From assembly GCA_950097015.1 (NCBI GenBank), contig CATNEN010000001.1:18480501-18544500 (forward strand): a stretch of 64,000 nt of DNA, in the 5' to 3' direction. Shown piece after piece: positions 9,925-22,030 of this stretch. Position 1 is the stretch's first letter, and every line of letters begins with the position of its first letter. A program made the translations under genes and the position numbers. The notes below the pieces were generated by a model, which did no database searches, was not told the DNA's origin, and was given only the letters and a program-made list of their open reading frames with translations. This DNA comes from Macrostomum hystrix (Eukaryota > Platyhelminthes > Macrostomidae).

Positions 9925-10698
9925 ATGGATACAGATCAAAGGAATGATCAGAAATCGAATCTACTGGTGATCAGTGTCGGCCTGATGCGTACTGGAACGA
10001 GTTCTCAGAAGAAGGCATTTGAAATTCTACTTGGCGGTCGTTGCTATCACATGGAGTACATACTGTATGAAAATCGATCCCATTTGAAGCTGTGGCATAG
10101 GGCCGCCACGAGAGGCCTAACTAAGGAATTGGCAGATGAAATCTTTCATGGATTTACTGCTTGCGCGGATTTCCCAGCTGCACTGTTCTACGCTGACCTA
10201 GTTCAGCTCTATCCCAATGCCAAGTTTGTCCTCAGCGTTCGAGAGCCCAAGCGATGGGCGGACAGTATGAGGGCAACAATTCTGCGCATCTCCAAGGTGA
10301 CTGATAATGTACTGTCACCTGTGCTGTACCTTATTGGTCTCTACTACGTTGCTAAGCTGAGAGAAATTCTTATCGAATCGCGACTTGGTGTTAAAATTGA
10401 AGCTAGCGACAATGAGATGATCAGGGCGTTTCATCGTCACACCGAGGCTGTCATGAAGGTCATACCCAAGGAGCGCCTGTTGGTATTCCGTGTCTCGGAT
10501 GGCTGGGAGCCATTGTGCCAGTTTCTCGACCTTCCAGTGCCGGATGTTCCGTTTCCGAATGTAAACGACGTGTCAGAATTTCAACTGAAAACTAGGGGCA
10601 TTTGGATGAGTAGTACTATGCTCAATTTCACCTTCTGTGCCACCGTGGGCACGGCCATCTGGTTCGCCGCCAAGTACTGCCTTCGGCGCTGGGGTTAG
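9925..10698 (+). CDS. PAPS-dependent sulfotransferase family protein, copy 5
   Basis: Intronless, 257 aa. It is the most divergent member: the loop is SVGLMRTGTSSQKKAFEIL (Ser-Val replaces Gly-Ala), the second block is CADFPAALFY with the usual His changed to Leu, and the third is SVREPKRW with Glu in place of Asp. The late blocks FRVSDGWEPLC and FPNVNDVSEFQ remain. The C-terminal hydrophobic segment (MLNFTFCATVGTAIWFAA) and basic tail KYCLRRWG are kept. These changes could alter or reduce catalysis, so it may be a specialised copy. A CGCCTTCAG acceptor lies about 80 nt before the ATG. Confidence 0.85.
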   Translation: MDTDQRNDQKSNLLVISVGLMRTGTSSQKKAFEILLGGRCYHMEYILYENRSHLKLWHRAATRGLTKELADEIFHGFTACADFPAALFYADLVQLYPNAKFVLSVREPKRWADSMRATILRISKVTDNVLSPVLYLIGLYYVAKLREILIESRLGVKIEASDNEMIRAFHRHTEAVMKVIPKERLLVFRVSDGWEPLCQFLDLPVPDVPFPNVNDVSEFQLKTRGIWMSSTMLNFTFCATVGTAIWFAAKYCLRRWG

Positions 10699-10906
10699 GA
10701 CTTGACTGGCTTCCAGCTGGTATCTACGAGACAACTCTCCACCAATCAGAGAACTATCGATTCTCACATTTCATTTCGTACTTTTGTACAGTTGGCGTTT
10801 GTTCTCCCGTATTTTTGTTCGTAGTTTTTATGGTCTATGAAGTCAGTGATCTTTCGACATCATGCGCAGCATAAGACATCGAGTTACATTTTAGTTGGCT
10901 GTTAGG

Positions 10907-11690
10907 GAATGACGATTAAGGTTGTATGACCAGATAAGCATGATGATTAAGGATGTATGACCAGATAAGCATGATGATTAAGGATGTATGACCAGATAAG
11001 CATGATGATTAAGGATGCATGACCAGATAAGCATGATGATTAAGGATGTATGACCAGATAAGCATGATGATTAAGGATGTATGACCAGATAAGCATGATG
11101 ATTAAGGATGTATGACCAGATAAGCATGATGATTAAGGATGTATGACCAGATAATCATCATGATTAAGGTTATATGACCAGATAATCATCATGATTAAGG
11201 ATGTATGACCAGATAAGCATGATGATTAAGGATGTATGACCAGATAAGCATGATGATTAAGGATGTATGACCAGATAATCATCATGATTAAGGTTATATG
11301 ACCAGATAATCATCATGATTAAGGATGTATGACCAGATAATCATCATGATTAAGGATGTATGACCAGATAATCATCATGATTAAGGTTATATGACCAGAT
11401 AATCATCATGATTAAGGATGTATGACCAGATAATCATCATGATTAAGGATGTATGACCAGATAATCATCACGATTAAGGTTGTATGACCAGATAAGCATG
11501 ATGATTAAGGATGTAAGACCAGATAAGCATGATGATTAAGGATGTAAGACCAGATAAGCATGATGATAAGGATGTATGACCAGATAAGCATGATGATTAA
11601 GGATGTATGACCAGATAATCATCATGATTAAGGTTGTATGACCAGATAATCATCATGATTAAGGTTTTATGACCAGATAAGCATGTTTCG
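10907..11690. repeat. 31-nt minisatellite array with palindromic variant units
   Basis: Units contain GGATGTATGACCAGATAA followed by GCATGATGATTAA or by ATCATCATGATTAA. The second form creates the 13-nt palindrome AATCATCATGATT. It follows sulfotransferase copy 5. Confidence 0.95.
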
Positions 11691-12127
11691 TGCCATTTTA
11701 AAAGTGTCAGTGTCAGTTTGAACAATACTTTCATGTAAATTTTACTATCGTTTTATTATGGTTTTCATAATTATATTTTTACTAATGAAAGTAGCCGACT
11801 ATCTAAGCGATGTACTTTGCACCGTTGTCTTTGTTTTAGTATTCAAAATTAACATTATCAAAATATTTGTCGTACATTTTTGTTCTTTTTTGTAGTGCCA
11901 TTGCTTTCAGGTTTACAATTCTGTGATTCTTATTTTACTCTATTATTTTATAAGCTTTCACTACAGTTAACGAAAATACTAACAAAGTAGTTTCACATTG
12001 TCTAACTTTTTCATTCTATTTACAGTAGCATTTTTGGTGCTAAACGTTTTTTTTACCAAAAAACTTAATCACAACGCATTTTTTATGATAAACGTTTTTA
12101 ACTGGTGTTTCTTTTTTAAAATTCTAT
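11691..12127. other. AT-rich spacer
   Basis: AT-rich sequence between two arrays. I see no gene or RNA. Confidence 0.5.
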
Positions 12128-13025
12128 TCAATATCTTCAGGACCCTCTCCATCTAACATCTTCAGGACCCTGTCCATCTGAAATCTTCAAGACCCTCTCC
12201 ATCTAAAATCTTCAGGACCCTCTCCATCTGAAATCTTCAGGACCCTCTCCATCTGAAATCTTCAGGACCCTCTCCATCTGAAATCTTCAAGACCCTCTCC
12301 ATCTAAAATCTTCAGGACCCTCTCCAGCTAAAATCTTCAGGACCCTCACCATCTAAAATCTTCAGGACCCTCTCCATCTAAAATCTTCAGGACCCTCTCC
12401 ATCAAAAATCTTCAGGACCCTCTCCATCTAAAATCTTCAGGACCCTCTACATCTAAAATCTTCAGGACCCACTCCATCTAAAATCTTGAGGACCCACTCC
12501 ATCTAAAATCTTCAGGACCCACTCCATCTAAAATCTTCAGGACCCACTCCATCTAAAATCTTCAGGACCCACTCCATCTAAAATCTTCAGGACCCACTCC
12601 ATCTAAAATCTTCAAGACCCTCTCCATCTAAAAGCTTCAGGACCCTCTCCAAATAAAATCTTCAGGACCCTCTCCATCTAAAATCTTCAAGATCCTCTCC
12701 ATCTAAAAGCTTCAGGACCCTCTCCAAATAAAATCTTCAGGACCCACTCCATCTAAAATCTTCAAGACCCTCTCCATCTAAAAGCTTCAGGACCCTCTCC
12801 AAATAAAATCTTCAGGACCCTCTCCATCTAAAATCTTCAAGACCCTCTCCATCTAAAAGCTTCAGGACCCTCTCCAAATAAAATCTTCAGGACCCACTCC
12901 ATCTAAAATCTTCAAGACCCTCTCCATCTAAAAGCTTCAGGACCCTCTCCAAATAAAATCTTCAGGACCCTCTCCATCTAATATCTTCAGGACTCACTCA
13001 AAATAAAATCTTCAGGACCCACTTC
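12128..13025. repeat. 25-nt minisatellite with 75/150-nt higher-order structure
   Basis: The unit contains ACCCTCTCCATCTAAAATC then TTCAGG. In the second half, a variant carrying AAAAGCTTC recurs at 12630, 12705, 12780, 12855 and 12930, an exact 75-nt period. CACTCC and CTCTCC alternate on a 150-nt period. The array ends about 45 nt before the TAF11 start. Confidence 0.96.
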
Positions 13026-13072
13026 TGAACGAGTTGTTTTCCAATCAGCCCTATAAATTTTCTGAGTTGCAG

Positions 13073-13660
13073 ATGTCCGATTCACTCAGCTCGACTGGGC
13101 CGCAACTGGCTTCATTCGAGGCCTCTCTTGTTGCCAACGATGACGAGCCGCAGTCGCCGAGTTCAGCGTCCTCAGCCGCCATTGCTTCAACCGCTGCCGC
13201 AGCTTCAGCCACAGTGGCTGATGCAGCAATGGATCCATCCCTGGTGGACCCGGATCAGGATCCGGATCAGGACCTACCAGATCCACCAGAGCCGCTGGAG
13301 GACGACGAGACCAAAGCCGAGGAGAGGAAGCGCCTTCAGGCTTTGATTTCCCACTTCTCCGAAGAGCAGTTAAACCGCTTTGAGTTGTACAGGAGAGCCG
13401 CTTTCGCTAAGGCCACTGTGAAACGACTCATCACTCAGACCTCCGGTGTGAGTCAGGTGTCTCAGAATGTCGTCATTGCTGTTGCCGGCATTGCCAAGGT
13501 CTACGTTGGCGAGATTGTCGAAGAGGCTCTTAACGTCAGGCAGCGTCTAGGCGATGTCGGACCCTTGCAGCCGAGGCACATTCGGGAGGCTGAGCGACTG
13601 CTCAGACAGCGCGACGGTCAGTGCCTCCTGCCGTCGAAGCGGCGACACATGTTTCCCTAG
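13073..13660 (+). CDS. TAF11: TFIID subunit TAF11
   Basis: Intronless, 195 aa. Residues from about 100 on match TAF11: [50 protein letters not shown]-type [11 protein letters not shown] and [14 protein letters not shown]. This is the histone-fold domain that pairs with TAF13 in TFIID for RNA polymerase II transcription in the nucleus. The N-terminus is low-complexity (Ser/Ala-rich, then Asp/Pro-rich), as is usual for the family, and the length is close to animal TAF11. The ATG at 13073 directly follows a GAGTTGCAG acceptor, so I prefer it over the open frame upstream. AATAAA lies 65 nt after the stop. Confidence 0.93.
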   Translation: MSDSLSSTGPQLASFEASLVANDDEPQSPSSASSAAIASTAAAASATVADAAMDPSLVDPDQDPDQDLPDPPEPLEDDETKAEERKRLQALISHFSEEQLNRFELYRRAAFAKATVKRLITQTSGVSQVSQNVVIAVAGIAKVYVGEIVEEALNVRQRLGDVGPLQPRHIREAERLLRQRDGQCLLPSKRRHMFP

Positions 13661-13724
13661 CGACTGCCTCCTTGACACTGACCTGTCACTGCCTGTCTGT
13701 CTTAATCTGACAGCTGCCTGTCAC

Positions 13725-13730
13725 AATAAA
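13725..13730 (+). terminator. polyadenylation signal AATAAA
   Basis: AATAAA 65 nt after the TAF11 stop, suggesting a very short 3'UTR. Confidence 0.65.
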
Positions 13731-13829
13731 TGTCAGTTGGACAATTTCGATCATATCTGTCCAAATCTTGCAATTTTATCTGACATTTATCTGACAATAT
13801 CTGGTCATTGGCTGCCATGTCGGACAATA

Positions 13830-14020
13830 GACTGTCAAAGTCTGACATTAAGCAGTAACAGTTTGACAAGAAGCTGTCAAAGTCTGACATTAACCAGTAA
13901 CAGTTTGACAAGAAGCTGTCAAGGTCTGACATTAAGCTGTCAAAGTCTGACAATGAGTTGTCAAAGTCTTACAATAGGCTGTCAAAGTCTTACAATAAGC
14001 TGTCAAAGTCTGACAATTGT
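13830..14020. repeat. short degenerate tandem repeat
   Basis: About 21-nt motifs based on CTGTCAAAGTCTGACA, plus a longer unit with AGCAGTAACAGTTTGACAAG that occurs twice. Lies just beyond the TAF11 3' end. Confidence 0.8.
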
Positions 14021-15060
14021 CTGTCACTTTTTGTCTGTTCACTGGCATTTTTTCGTTTGTCTATGTTATGTGTGAAATGTTAGAAAATGACCAACCTTAC
14101 TTGTCGTTTCTAGTATGGTACTTCTATGAAAGCAATGGCATTTCTATCGTGTCTTATTAATGCTAGGTTAACTTGTATTCTATCTCTCTTTTATATAACT
14201 AAATTGTAAAGCGCTCAAAAGTGAGTACTAATTTTTTCCTGTTGTATAATAAACCATGTACATTGTTAGCAGTTAAATTAGTTTTCATGTTTTTCAAGTC
14301 CTCATAAAAAGCGCAATAACAAGATTCAAAAAGTAGAAGGAAGTCAAGGCTAATACCTTGCCTGATAGAAATTAGAAACGTTAAAAAATAGTAGGCAATA
14401 GAATGCAATTAGTGTCCTATCTGTAACAACTGGCTCGTGCGACCCTCACTCTGAAACCTCACCAACCTCCCCAAACCCAGCTCGTTGAAAGCGAATGCGC
14501 ATGTGACGGACACCTGTCTGTCTGCCTGTCTTACCTGTCTGTCTGAATGGAATCGCTTCTTGGTTATGCGTGTGTCAGGGCCAGCTAGGACCACTGGTCG
14601 CCATTGGTCCGGGTGTTGGGTGTCAGTGCAGCAGGATTTCTTTGGGATATTATAGATATATATTGAAAAGAATGAGTGGGGGAGGCTGTGATGTAGCTCC
14701 CAGCTTCCAGGTTGCGGGTGGGCCCGCCCAGTCTCTCTCAAGATTGGCAGCGCGGGACAATCGTCCTTCCCATTTCTCCGGCTGTAGATGGACAGCTGTA
14801 TGGGCCTGGCTCTCCTCATAGCTATAGCTGACCCAGCCATCAATGCTCTCAGTAGCGGTCTGAATGACACACTAATTGACGCCAATTTTTCCCGAATTGC
14901 TGCACGAAATAACTGTTTAGGATTCCTTTCTGATGGAATGAGTTTTTTTATTAAACAAAAATGGCTGATCGAGGTTAACGAATTGTTTCTAGGAAAGTGA
15001 TATTATTGGGTTAGTCAGCTATCGGGCAGGTAAAAATAGAAGGCTGATAATTATAACTGT
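14021..15060. other. intergenic region without a supported gene
   Basis: Open frames of up to 158 codons exist on both strands (for example 14409-14885 on the minus strand) but show no domain, no splice context and no biased composition. I do not call a gene. Confidence 0.4.
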
Positions 15061-16110
15061 GCAGGTAGGCAGGCAATGAAATCAGGTAGGTAGATAGACA
15101 GGAAGGTAGATTAGTAAGAAGAAATAATAGTAGTTAACTCTAGGCTGTCAATTTTGTAGGGTAGGTAGATATGGTAGATAAAAGTGGGTAATAAAGAAAA
15201 CTAGGTTGGATAGGTTAGAAAATAGAATGAGTAGGTAGGAAGGTAGACTGGCTAGGTAGAAAGGTAGAGTGGGGAGGTAGACTAGGTAGGTCGGAAGGTA
15301 GACTGACTAGGTAGCAAGGTAGACTGGCTAGGTAGCAAGGTAGACTGGCTAGGTAGGAAGGTAGACTGGCTAGGTAGCAAGGTAGACTGGCTAGGTAGGA
15401 GGGTAGACTGGCTAGGTAGGAGGGTAGACTGGCTAGGTAGCAAGGTAGACTGGCTAGGTAGGAGGGTAGACTGGCTAGGTAGCAAGGTAGAGTGGCTAGG
15501 TAGGAAGGTAGACTGGCTAGGTAGCAAGGTAGACTGGCTAGGTAGGAGGGTAGACTGGCTAGGTAGGAGGGTAGACTGGCTAGGTAGCAAGGTAGACTGG
15601 CTAGGTAGGAGGGTAGACTGGCTAGGTAGCAAGGTAGACTGGCTAGGTAGGAAGGTAGACTGGCTAGGTAGCAAGGTAGACTGGCTAGGTAGCAAGGTAG
15701 ACTGGCTAGGTAGCAAGGTAGACTGGCTAGGTAGGAAGGTAGACTGGCTAGGTAGGAAGGTAGACTGGCTAGGTAGCAAGGTAGACTGGCTAGGTAGCAA
15801 GGTAGACTGGCTAGGTAGGAAGGTAGACTGGCTAGGTAGCAAGGTAGACTGGCTAGGTAGGAAGGTAGACTGGCTAGGTAGGAAGGTAGACTGGCTAGGT
15901 AGCAAGGTAGACTGGCTAGGTAGGAAGGTAGACTGGCTAGGTAGGAAGGTAGACTGGCTAGGTAGGAAGGTAGACTGGCTAGGTAGGAAGGTAGACTGGC
16001 TAGGTTGGAAGGTAGACTGGCTAGGTAGCAAGGTAGACTGGCTAGGTAGCAAGATAGACTGGCTAGGTAGGAAGGTAGAATGGGTAGTTAGGAAGGTAGA
16101 ATGGGTAGTA
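15061..16110. repeat. 21-nt minisatellite array with degenerate edge
   Basis: The core, 15245-16085, has units containing CTGGCTAGGTAGGAAGGTAG, with AGCAAGG and AGGAGGG variants. From 15061 to 15245 looser GGTAGG-rich sequence leads into the array and may be its degenerate ancestor. Frames are open because 21 is divisible by three. Confidence 0.95.
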
Positions 16111-16270
16111 GAGAGGCAAGTAAGTAGACAGATAGACTTTATCTTTCTGATAAAGTACCACTGTACGAAGGTGCTGGGTAGTTAAACAACTGTCAGTGTG
16201 TTTTCAAATGCTAAAGAATCCCGTTTAAATGAAAATTTTCTACATTCTTTCAAAGCAATCCTTTGAAAAA

Positions 16271-16585
16271 ATGTTCGCGAATGTGAATCGCTGGCGTATC
16301 ATCAGTTCTCCTAAAGCTCTGACGAATTTCTCTTTCTTACCTGAGAGATTTGAGGCGGCATCAGCTGCGCAATCAGTCCCAGCTAGTTCAATTGGGCAGT
16401 CTGAGTTAATTGGTTTTTCACTAAATTTGCTTAGACGCAATCCATTCTCGATTGCTCAGGCCATCATCCCCGAGAGAGTGCCTCCAAACTCACCAAATTG
16501 TTTTGTCCCGTCGTTTGGGGAAATTTTTTTCGAGTTCATCTTTATGAAGTGCGCATCCCTCTTTGGAATGTCTGACTTGATTCCA
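16271..16585 (+). other. possible upstream exon of bL35m (tentative)
   Basis: An open frame starting MFANVNRWRIISSPKALTNF has a basic, Ser/Phe-rich N-terminus like a mitochondrial presequence, and an acceptor-like TTCTTTCAAAG lies about 15 nt before the ATG. It lies 1.2 kb upstream of the bL35m exon on the same strand. I could not find a strong donor in the right phase, so the link is weak. Confidence 0.25.
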
Positions 16586-16588
16586 TAG

Positions 16589-17722
<1,134 letters not shown>

Positions 17723-17764
17723 CAAAGCCAGTTAATTAATATCCCTTCGCTCCCACCGTTGCAG

Positions 17765-18214
17765 GCGCTCCGCAGAGCTGACGAATTCCTGCGCTTCCAC
17801 ACTCGCTGGAAGCCGAAGCTGCACCCCAACCCGCCGATCTTCTTCACCGACACTGTCCAGGACAATCCGCTGCGATTCAACCGGCAGCACCGCAAATATT
17901 ACCTGGACGAGGAGGGTAACAGTGACATACCTGTGCCAGCCGCTGTTAAACGCTTCAAAGTGTTGAACAATGGCTCGGTGATTCACGCCCTGCCCGGCAG
18001 GAATTCCAAGGTGCATCGCAAACCCGAAGCTTATTTACAACGCCTGCAGCAGCACGTGTTCTGCTCAACCAATGAGAACTATCTAGTTCGCAACCTGCTC
18101 AGCAGGGACATTTGCCGGCCCCGCTGGTATCCTGACGACCCCTACGAACCTTATCACGTCAGGCGTCACACGCCCTGGGATTATGGATTGTATCGGAAAA
18201 AGTTTTATCCCTAA
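17765..18214 (+). CDS. MRPL35: mitochondrial large-subunit ribosomal protein bL35m (3' exon)
   Basis: Exon of 150 codons including the stop, starting after the acceptor CCACCGTTGCAG. The C-terminal half has the bL35m pattern: VPAAVKRFKVLNNGSVIH, KPEAYLQRLQQHVFCS, LLSRDICRPRWYPDDPYEPY then HVRRHTPWDY. Animal bL35m keeps a similar KRF, a VFC and a W-Y-x-DDPY near the end. It is a structural protein of the mitochondrial 39S subunit. The N-terminal part should carry a mitochondrial presequence in an upstream exon that I could not place securely (a candidate is at 16271-16585). No near AATAAA; the first is beyond the 24-nt array at about 20155. Confidence 0.75.
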   Translation, partial: ALRRADEFLRFHTRWKPKLHPNPPIFFTDTVQDNPLRFNRQHRKYYLDEEGNSDIPVPAAVKRFKVLNNGSVIHALPGRNSKVHRKPEAYLQRLQQHVFCSTNENYLVRNLLSRDICRPRWYPDDPYEPYHVRRHTPWDYGLYRKKFYP

Positions 18215-18339
18215 CAGTTTCAGCTTGTTGGCTTGGTTTTTTAAATGATTGAACTCAGCTAGCTTTAGTAGTACTCAAATCCGACTGCTGGAGACTTTGA
18301 TCCTATTTTATGTGTTCAGCTACTTATAGTTGTTACTAT

Positions 18340-20105
18340 TATCCTTCTCTTTCTCCCTTCCCTCACTCCCTTCATTCTCCCTTCCCTCACTCCCTCACTC
18401 CCTTCATTATCCCTTCCCTCACTCCCTTCATTCTCCCTTCCCTCACTCCCTCACTCCCTTCATTATCCCTTCCCTCACTCGCTTCATTATCCCTTCCCTC
18501 ACTCCCTTCATTCTCCCTTCCCTCACTCCCTTCATTATCCCTTCCCTCACTCGCTTCATTCTCCCTTCCTCACTCGCTTCATTCTCCCTTCCCTCACTCG
18601 CTTCATTCTCCCTTCCTCACTCGCTTCATTCTCCCTTCCCTCACTCGCTTCATTCTCCCTTCCCTCACTCGCTTCATTCTCCCTTCCCTCACTCGCTTCA
18701 TTCTCCCTTCCCTCACTCGCTTCATTCTCCCTTCCCTCACTCGCTTCATTCTCCCTTCCCTCACTCGCTTCATTCTCCCTTCCCTCACTCGCTTCATTCT
18801 CCCTTCCCTCACTCGCTTCATTCTCCCTTCCCTCACTCGCTTCATTCTCCCTTCCCTCACTCCCTTCATTCTCCCTTCCCTCACTCGCTTCATTCTCCCT
18901 TCCCTCACTCGCTTCATTCTCCCTTCCCTCACTCGCTTCATTCTCCCTTCCCTCACTCGCTTCATTCTCCCTTCCCTCACTCGCTTCATTCTCCCTTCCC
19001 TCACTCGCTTCATTCTCCCTTCCCTCACTCGCTTCATTCTCCCTTCCCTCACTCCCTTCATTCTCCCTTCCCTCACTCGCTTCATTCTCCCTTCCCTCAC
19101 TCCCTTCATTCTCCCTTCCCTCACTCCCTTCATTCTCCCTTCCCTCACTCGCTTCATTCTCCCTTCCCTCACTCCCTTCATTCTCCCTTCCCTCACTCCC
19201 TTCATTCTCCCTTCCCTCACTCGCTTCATTCTCCCTTCCCTCACTCGCTTCATTCTCCCTTCCCTCACTCGCTTCATTCTCCCTTCCCTCACTCGCTTCA
19301 TTCTCCCTTCCCTCACTCGCTTCATTCTCCCTTCCCTCACTCGCTTCATTCTCCCTTCCCTCACTCGCTTCATTCTCCCTTCCCTCACTCGCTTCATTCT
19401 CCCTTCCCTCACTCGCTTCATTCTCCCTTCCCTCACTCGCTTCATTCTCCCTTCCCTCACTCCCTTCATTCTCCCTTCCCTCACTCGCTTCATTCTCCCT
19501 TCCCTCACTCGCTTCATTCTCCCTTCCCTCACTCGCTTCATTCTCCCTTCCCTCACTCGCTTCATTCTCCCTTCCCTCACTCGCTTCATTCTCCCTTCCC
19601 TCACTCGCTTCATTCTCCCTTCCCTCACTCGCTTCATTCTCCCTTCCCTCACTCCCTTCATTCTCCCTTCCCTCACTCGCTTCATTCTCCCTTCCCTCAC
19701 TCCCTTCATTCTCCCTTCCCTCACTCCCTTCATTCTCCCTTCCCTCACTCGCTTCATTCTCCCTTCCCTCACTCCCTTCATTCTCCCTTCCCTCACTCCC
19801 TTCATTCTCCCTTCCCTCACTCGCTTCATTCTCCCTTCCCTCACTCGCTTCATTCTCCCTTCCCTCACTCCCTTCATTCTCCCTTCCCTCACTCGCTTCA
19901 TTCTCCCTTCCCTCACTCGCTTCATTCTCCCTTCCCTCACTCCCTTCATTCTCCCTTCCCTCACTCCCTTCATTCTCCCTTCCCTCACTCGCTTCATTCT
20001 CCCTTCCCTCACTCGCTTCATTCTCCCTTCCCTCACTCCCTTCATTCTCCCTTCCCTCACTCCCTTCATTCTCCCTTCCCTCACTCGCTTCATTCTCCCT
20101 TCTAT
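18340..20105. repeat. 24-nt minisatellite with 600-nt higher-order repeat
   Basis: About 73 units containing CCCTTCCCTCACTCGCTTCA. Units with CTCGC and CTCCC follow a fixed order that repeats every 25 units: the rows at 18841 and 19441, and at 19201 and 19801, are the same. The strand is pyrimidine-rich. The frame is open for about 600 codons in several frames only because of the repeat. Confidence 0.97.
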
Positions 20106-20814
20106 ATGATGTGAGTGAAATGGTTAGACTCCTATAATTTTGTATGTTTTGCAAAATAAATGAATAAACTGATTGATCTGCAATCTGCAATCAGTTGCCG
20201 GAACCCATTGAAGTACTATATTTGTACCAGCATTTTGTCTTGAAAAAAAAACAAAATACGAGTAGTTTTTTACTTTGAAATAGATTATTTAACGTATTCT
20301 AACGACATTTTTTCGTTAACATTGCGAAATTCCTCACCCGTGGTAGGTAAGGTAGCGAGCAGTTCTGGGACAGAATAATGTGACGCAACGTATCCTGACA
20401 CCTGGCTTCATTGGCTTTTCCTCTTTGCAAAAGAAGCCTTAGTTATCTGCTAGTGTGTGTGTACCTTCGAGTACTAGATGTTGCACAATGCTCTTAATTA
20501 AACTGGGTCTCTGTGCGGCGTCTCTGTCTCTCGGCGGGGCACCCATTGTCCCCACCTGTAATATAAGTGTGTTGTCACTGGGAGGCTGAAGTAGAACCTG
20601 ACGGAACATTGCGGCTTAACTTTGCTCTCAGATTCATTATAATCTCATCTACTGCGCTAACTATCTCTTTTCAGTTAATTAGCAAGTCCTTATGTATCTG
20701 ACTTACTGCTATTATAGTTTGCTGGTTGTCATGCGAAACATGACTTGACTATTGCCAGACAGGTGACATCATTTAGGTGCCCGTTCTTCCGAAATTCAGT
20801 TCAGACATTTATCA
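20106..20814. other. unique spacer
   Basis: Unique sequence between two arrays. AATAAA occurs near 20155 and could serve bL35m only if its 3'UTR spans the array. No gene seen. Confidence 0.4.
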
Positions 20815-22030
20815 GCTGCTCCTTCAGGGATGTATCAGCTGCTCCTTCAGGGGTGTATCTGCTGTTCCTTCAGGGGTGTATCTGCTGTAACTTCAGGGGT
20901 GTATCTGCTGTAACTTCAGGGGTGTATCTGCTGTAACTTCAGGGATGTATCTGCTGTTCCTTCAGGGGTTTATCTGCTGTTCCTTCAGGGGTGTATCTGC
21001 TGTAACTTCAGGGGTGTATCTGCTGTTCCTTCGGGGGTGTATCTGCTGTAACTTCAGGGGTGTATCTGCTGTTCCTTCGGGGGTGTATCTGCTGTTCCTT
21101 CAGGGATGTATCTGCTGTTCCTTCAGGGATGTATCTGCTGTTCCTTCAGGGGTGTATCTGCTGCTCCTTCAGGGGTTTATCTGCTGTTCCTTCAGGGGTG
21201 TATCTGCTGTAACTTCAGGGATGTATCTGCTGTTCCTTCAGGGGTTTATCTGCTGTTCCTTCAGGGGTGTATCTGCTGTAACTTCAGGGGTGTATCTGCT
21301 GTTCCTTCGGGGGTGTATCTGCTGTAACTTCAGGGGTGTATCTGCTGTTCCTTCGGGGGTGTATCTGCTGTTCCTTCAGGGATGTATCTGCTGTTCCTTC
21401 AGGGATGTATCTGCTGTTCCTTCAGGGGTGTATCTGCTGCTCCTTCAGGGGTTTATCTGCTGTTCCTTCAGGGGTGTATCTGCTGTAACTTCAGGGATGT
21501 ATCTGCTGTTCCTTCAGGGGTTTATCTGCTGTTCCTTCAGGGGTGTATCTGCTGTAACTTCAGGGATGTATCTGCTGTTCCTTCAGGGGTGTATCTGCTG
21601 TTCCTTCAGGGGTGTATCAGCTGCTCCTTCAGGGATGTATCTGCTGTTCCTTCAGGGGTGTATCTGCTGTTCCTTCAGGGGTGTATCAGCTGCTCCTTCA
21701 GGGATGTATCTGCTGTTCCTTCAAGGGTGTATCTGCTGTTCCTTCGGGGGTGTATCTGCTGTTCTTTCAGGGGTGTATCTGCTGTTCCTTCAGGGGTGTA
21801 TCTGCTGTTCCTTCGGGGGTGTATCTGCTGTTCCTTCGGGGGTGTATCTGCTGTTCCTTCAGGGGTGTATCTGCTGTTCCTTCAGGGGTGTATCTGCTGT
21901 AACTTCAGGGATGTATCTGCTGTTCCTTCAGGGGTGTATCTGCTGTTCCTTTAGGGATGTATCTGCTGTTCCTTCAGGGATATATCCACTGTTCCTTCAG
22001 GGATATATCTACTGTTCCTTCAGGGAGCAG
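20815..22030. repeat. 23-nt minisatellite with 276-nt higher-order repeat
   Basis: Units contain TCAGGGGTGTATCTGCTGTT, with GTAACT and TTCCTTC variants. A block of 12 units starting near 20945 recurs in the same variant order near 21221 (276 nt apart). Confidence 0.96.

Noticed and set aside
8876-9947. Cys-rich 300-340 codon frames
   Set aside because: They come from a minisatellite inside a SINE; overlapping frames on both strands are equally open.
13034-13072. Longer N-terminus for TAF11
   Set aside because: The extension starts with TTG, has no ATG, and lies before a good splice acceptor.
14409-14885. 158-codon minus-strand gene
   Set aside because: No recognisable motif or supporting signals; comparable frames exist on the other strand.
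18310-20190. Open frames of about 500-600 codons on both strands
   Set aside because: They are produced by a 24-nt tandem unit, open in several frames and on both strands, and have no domain or splice context.
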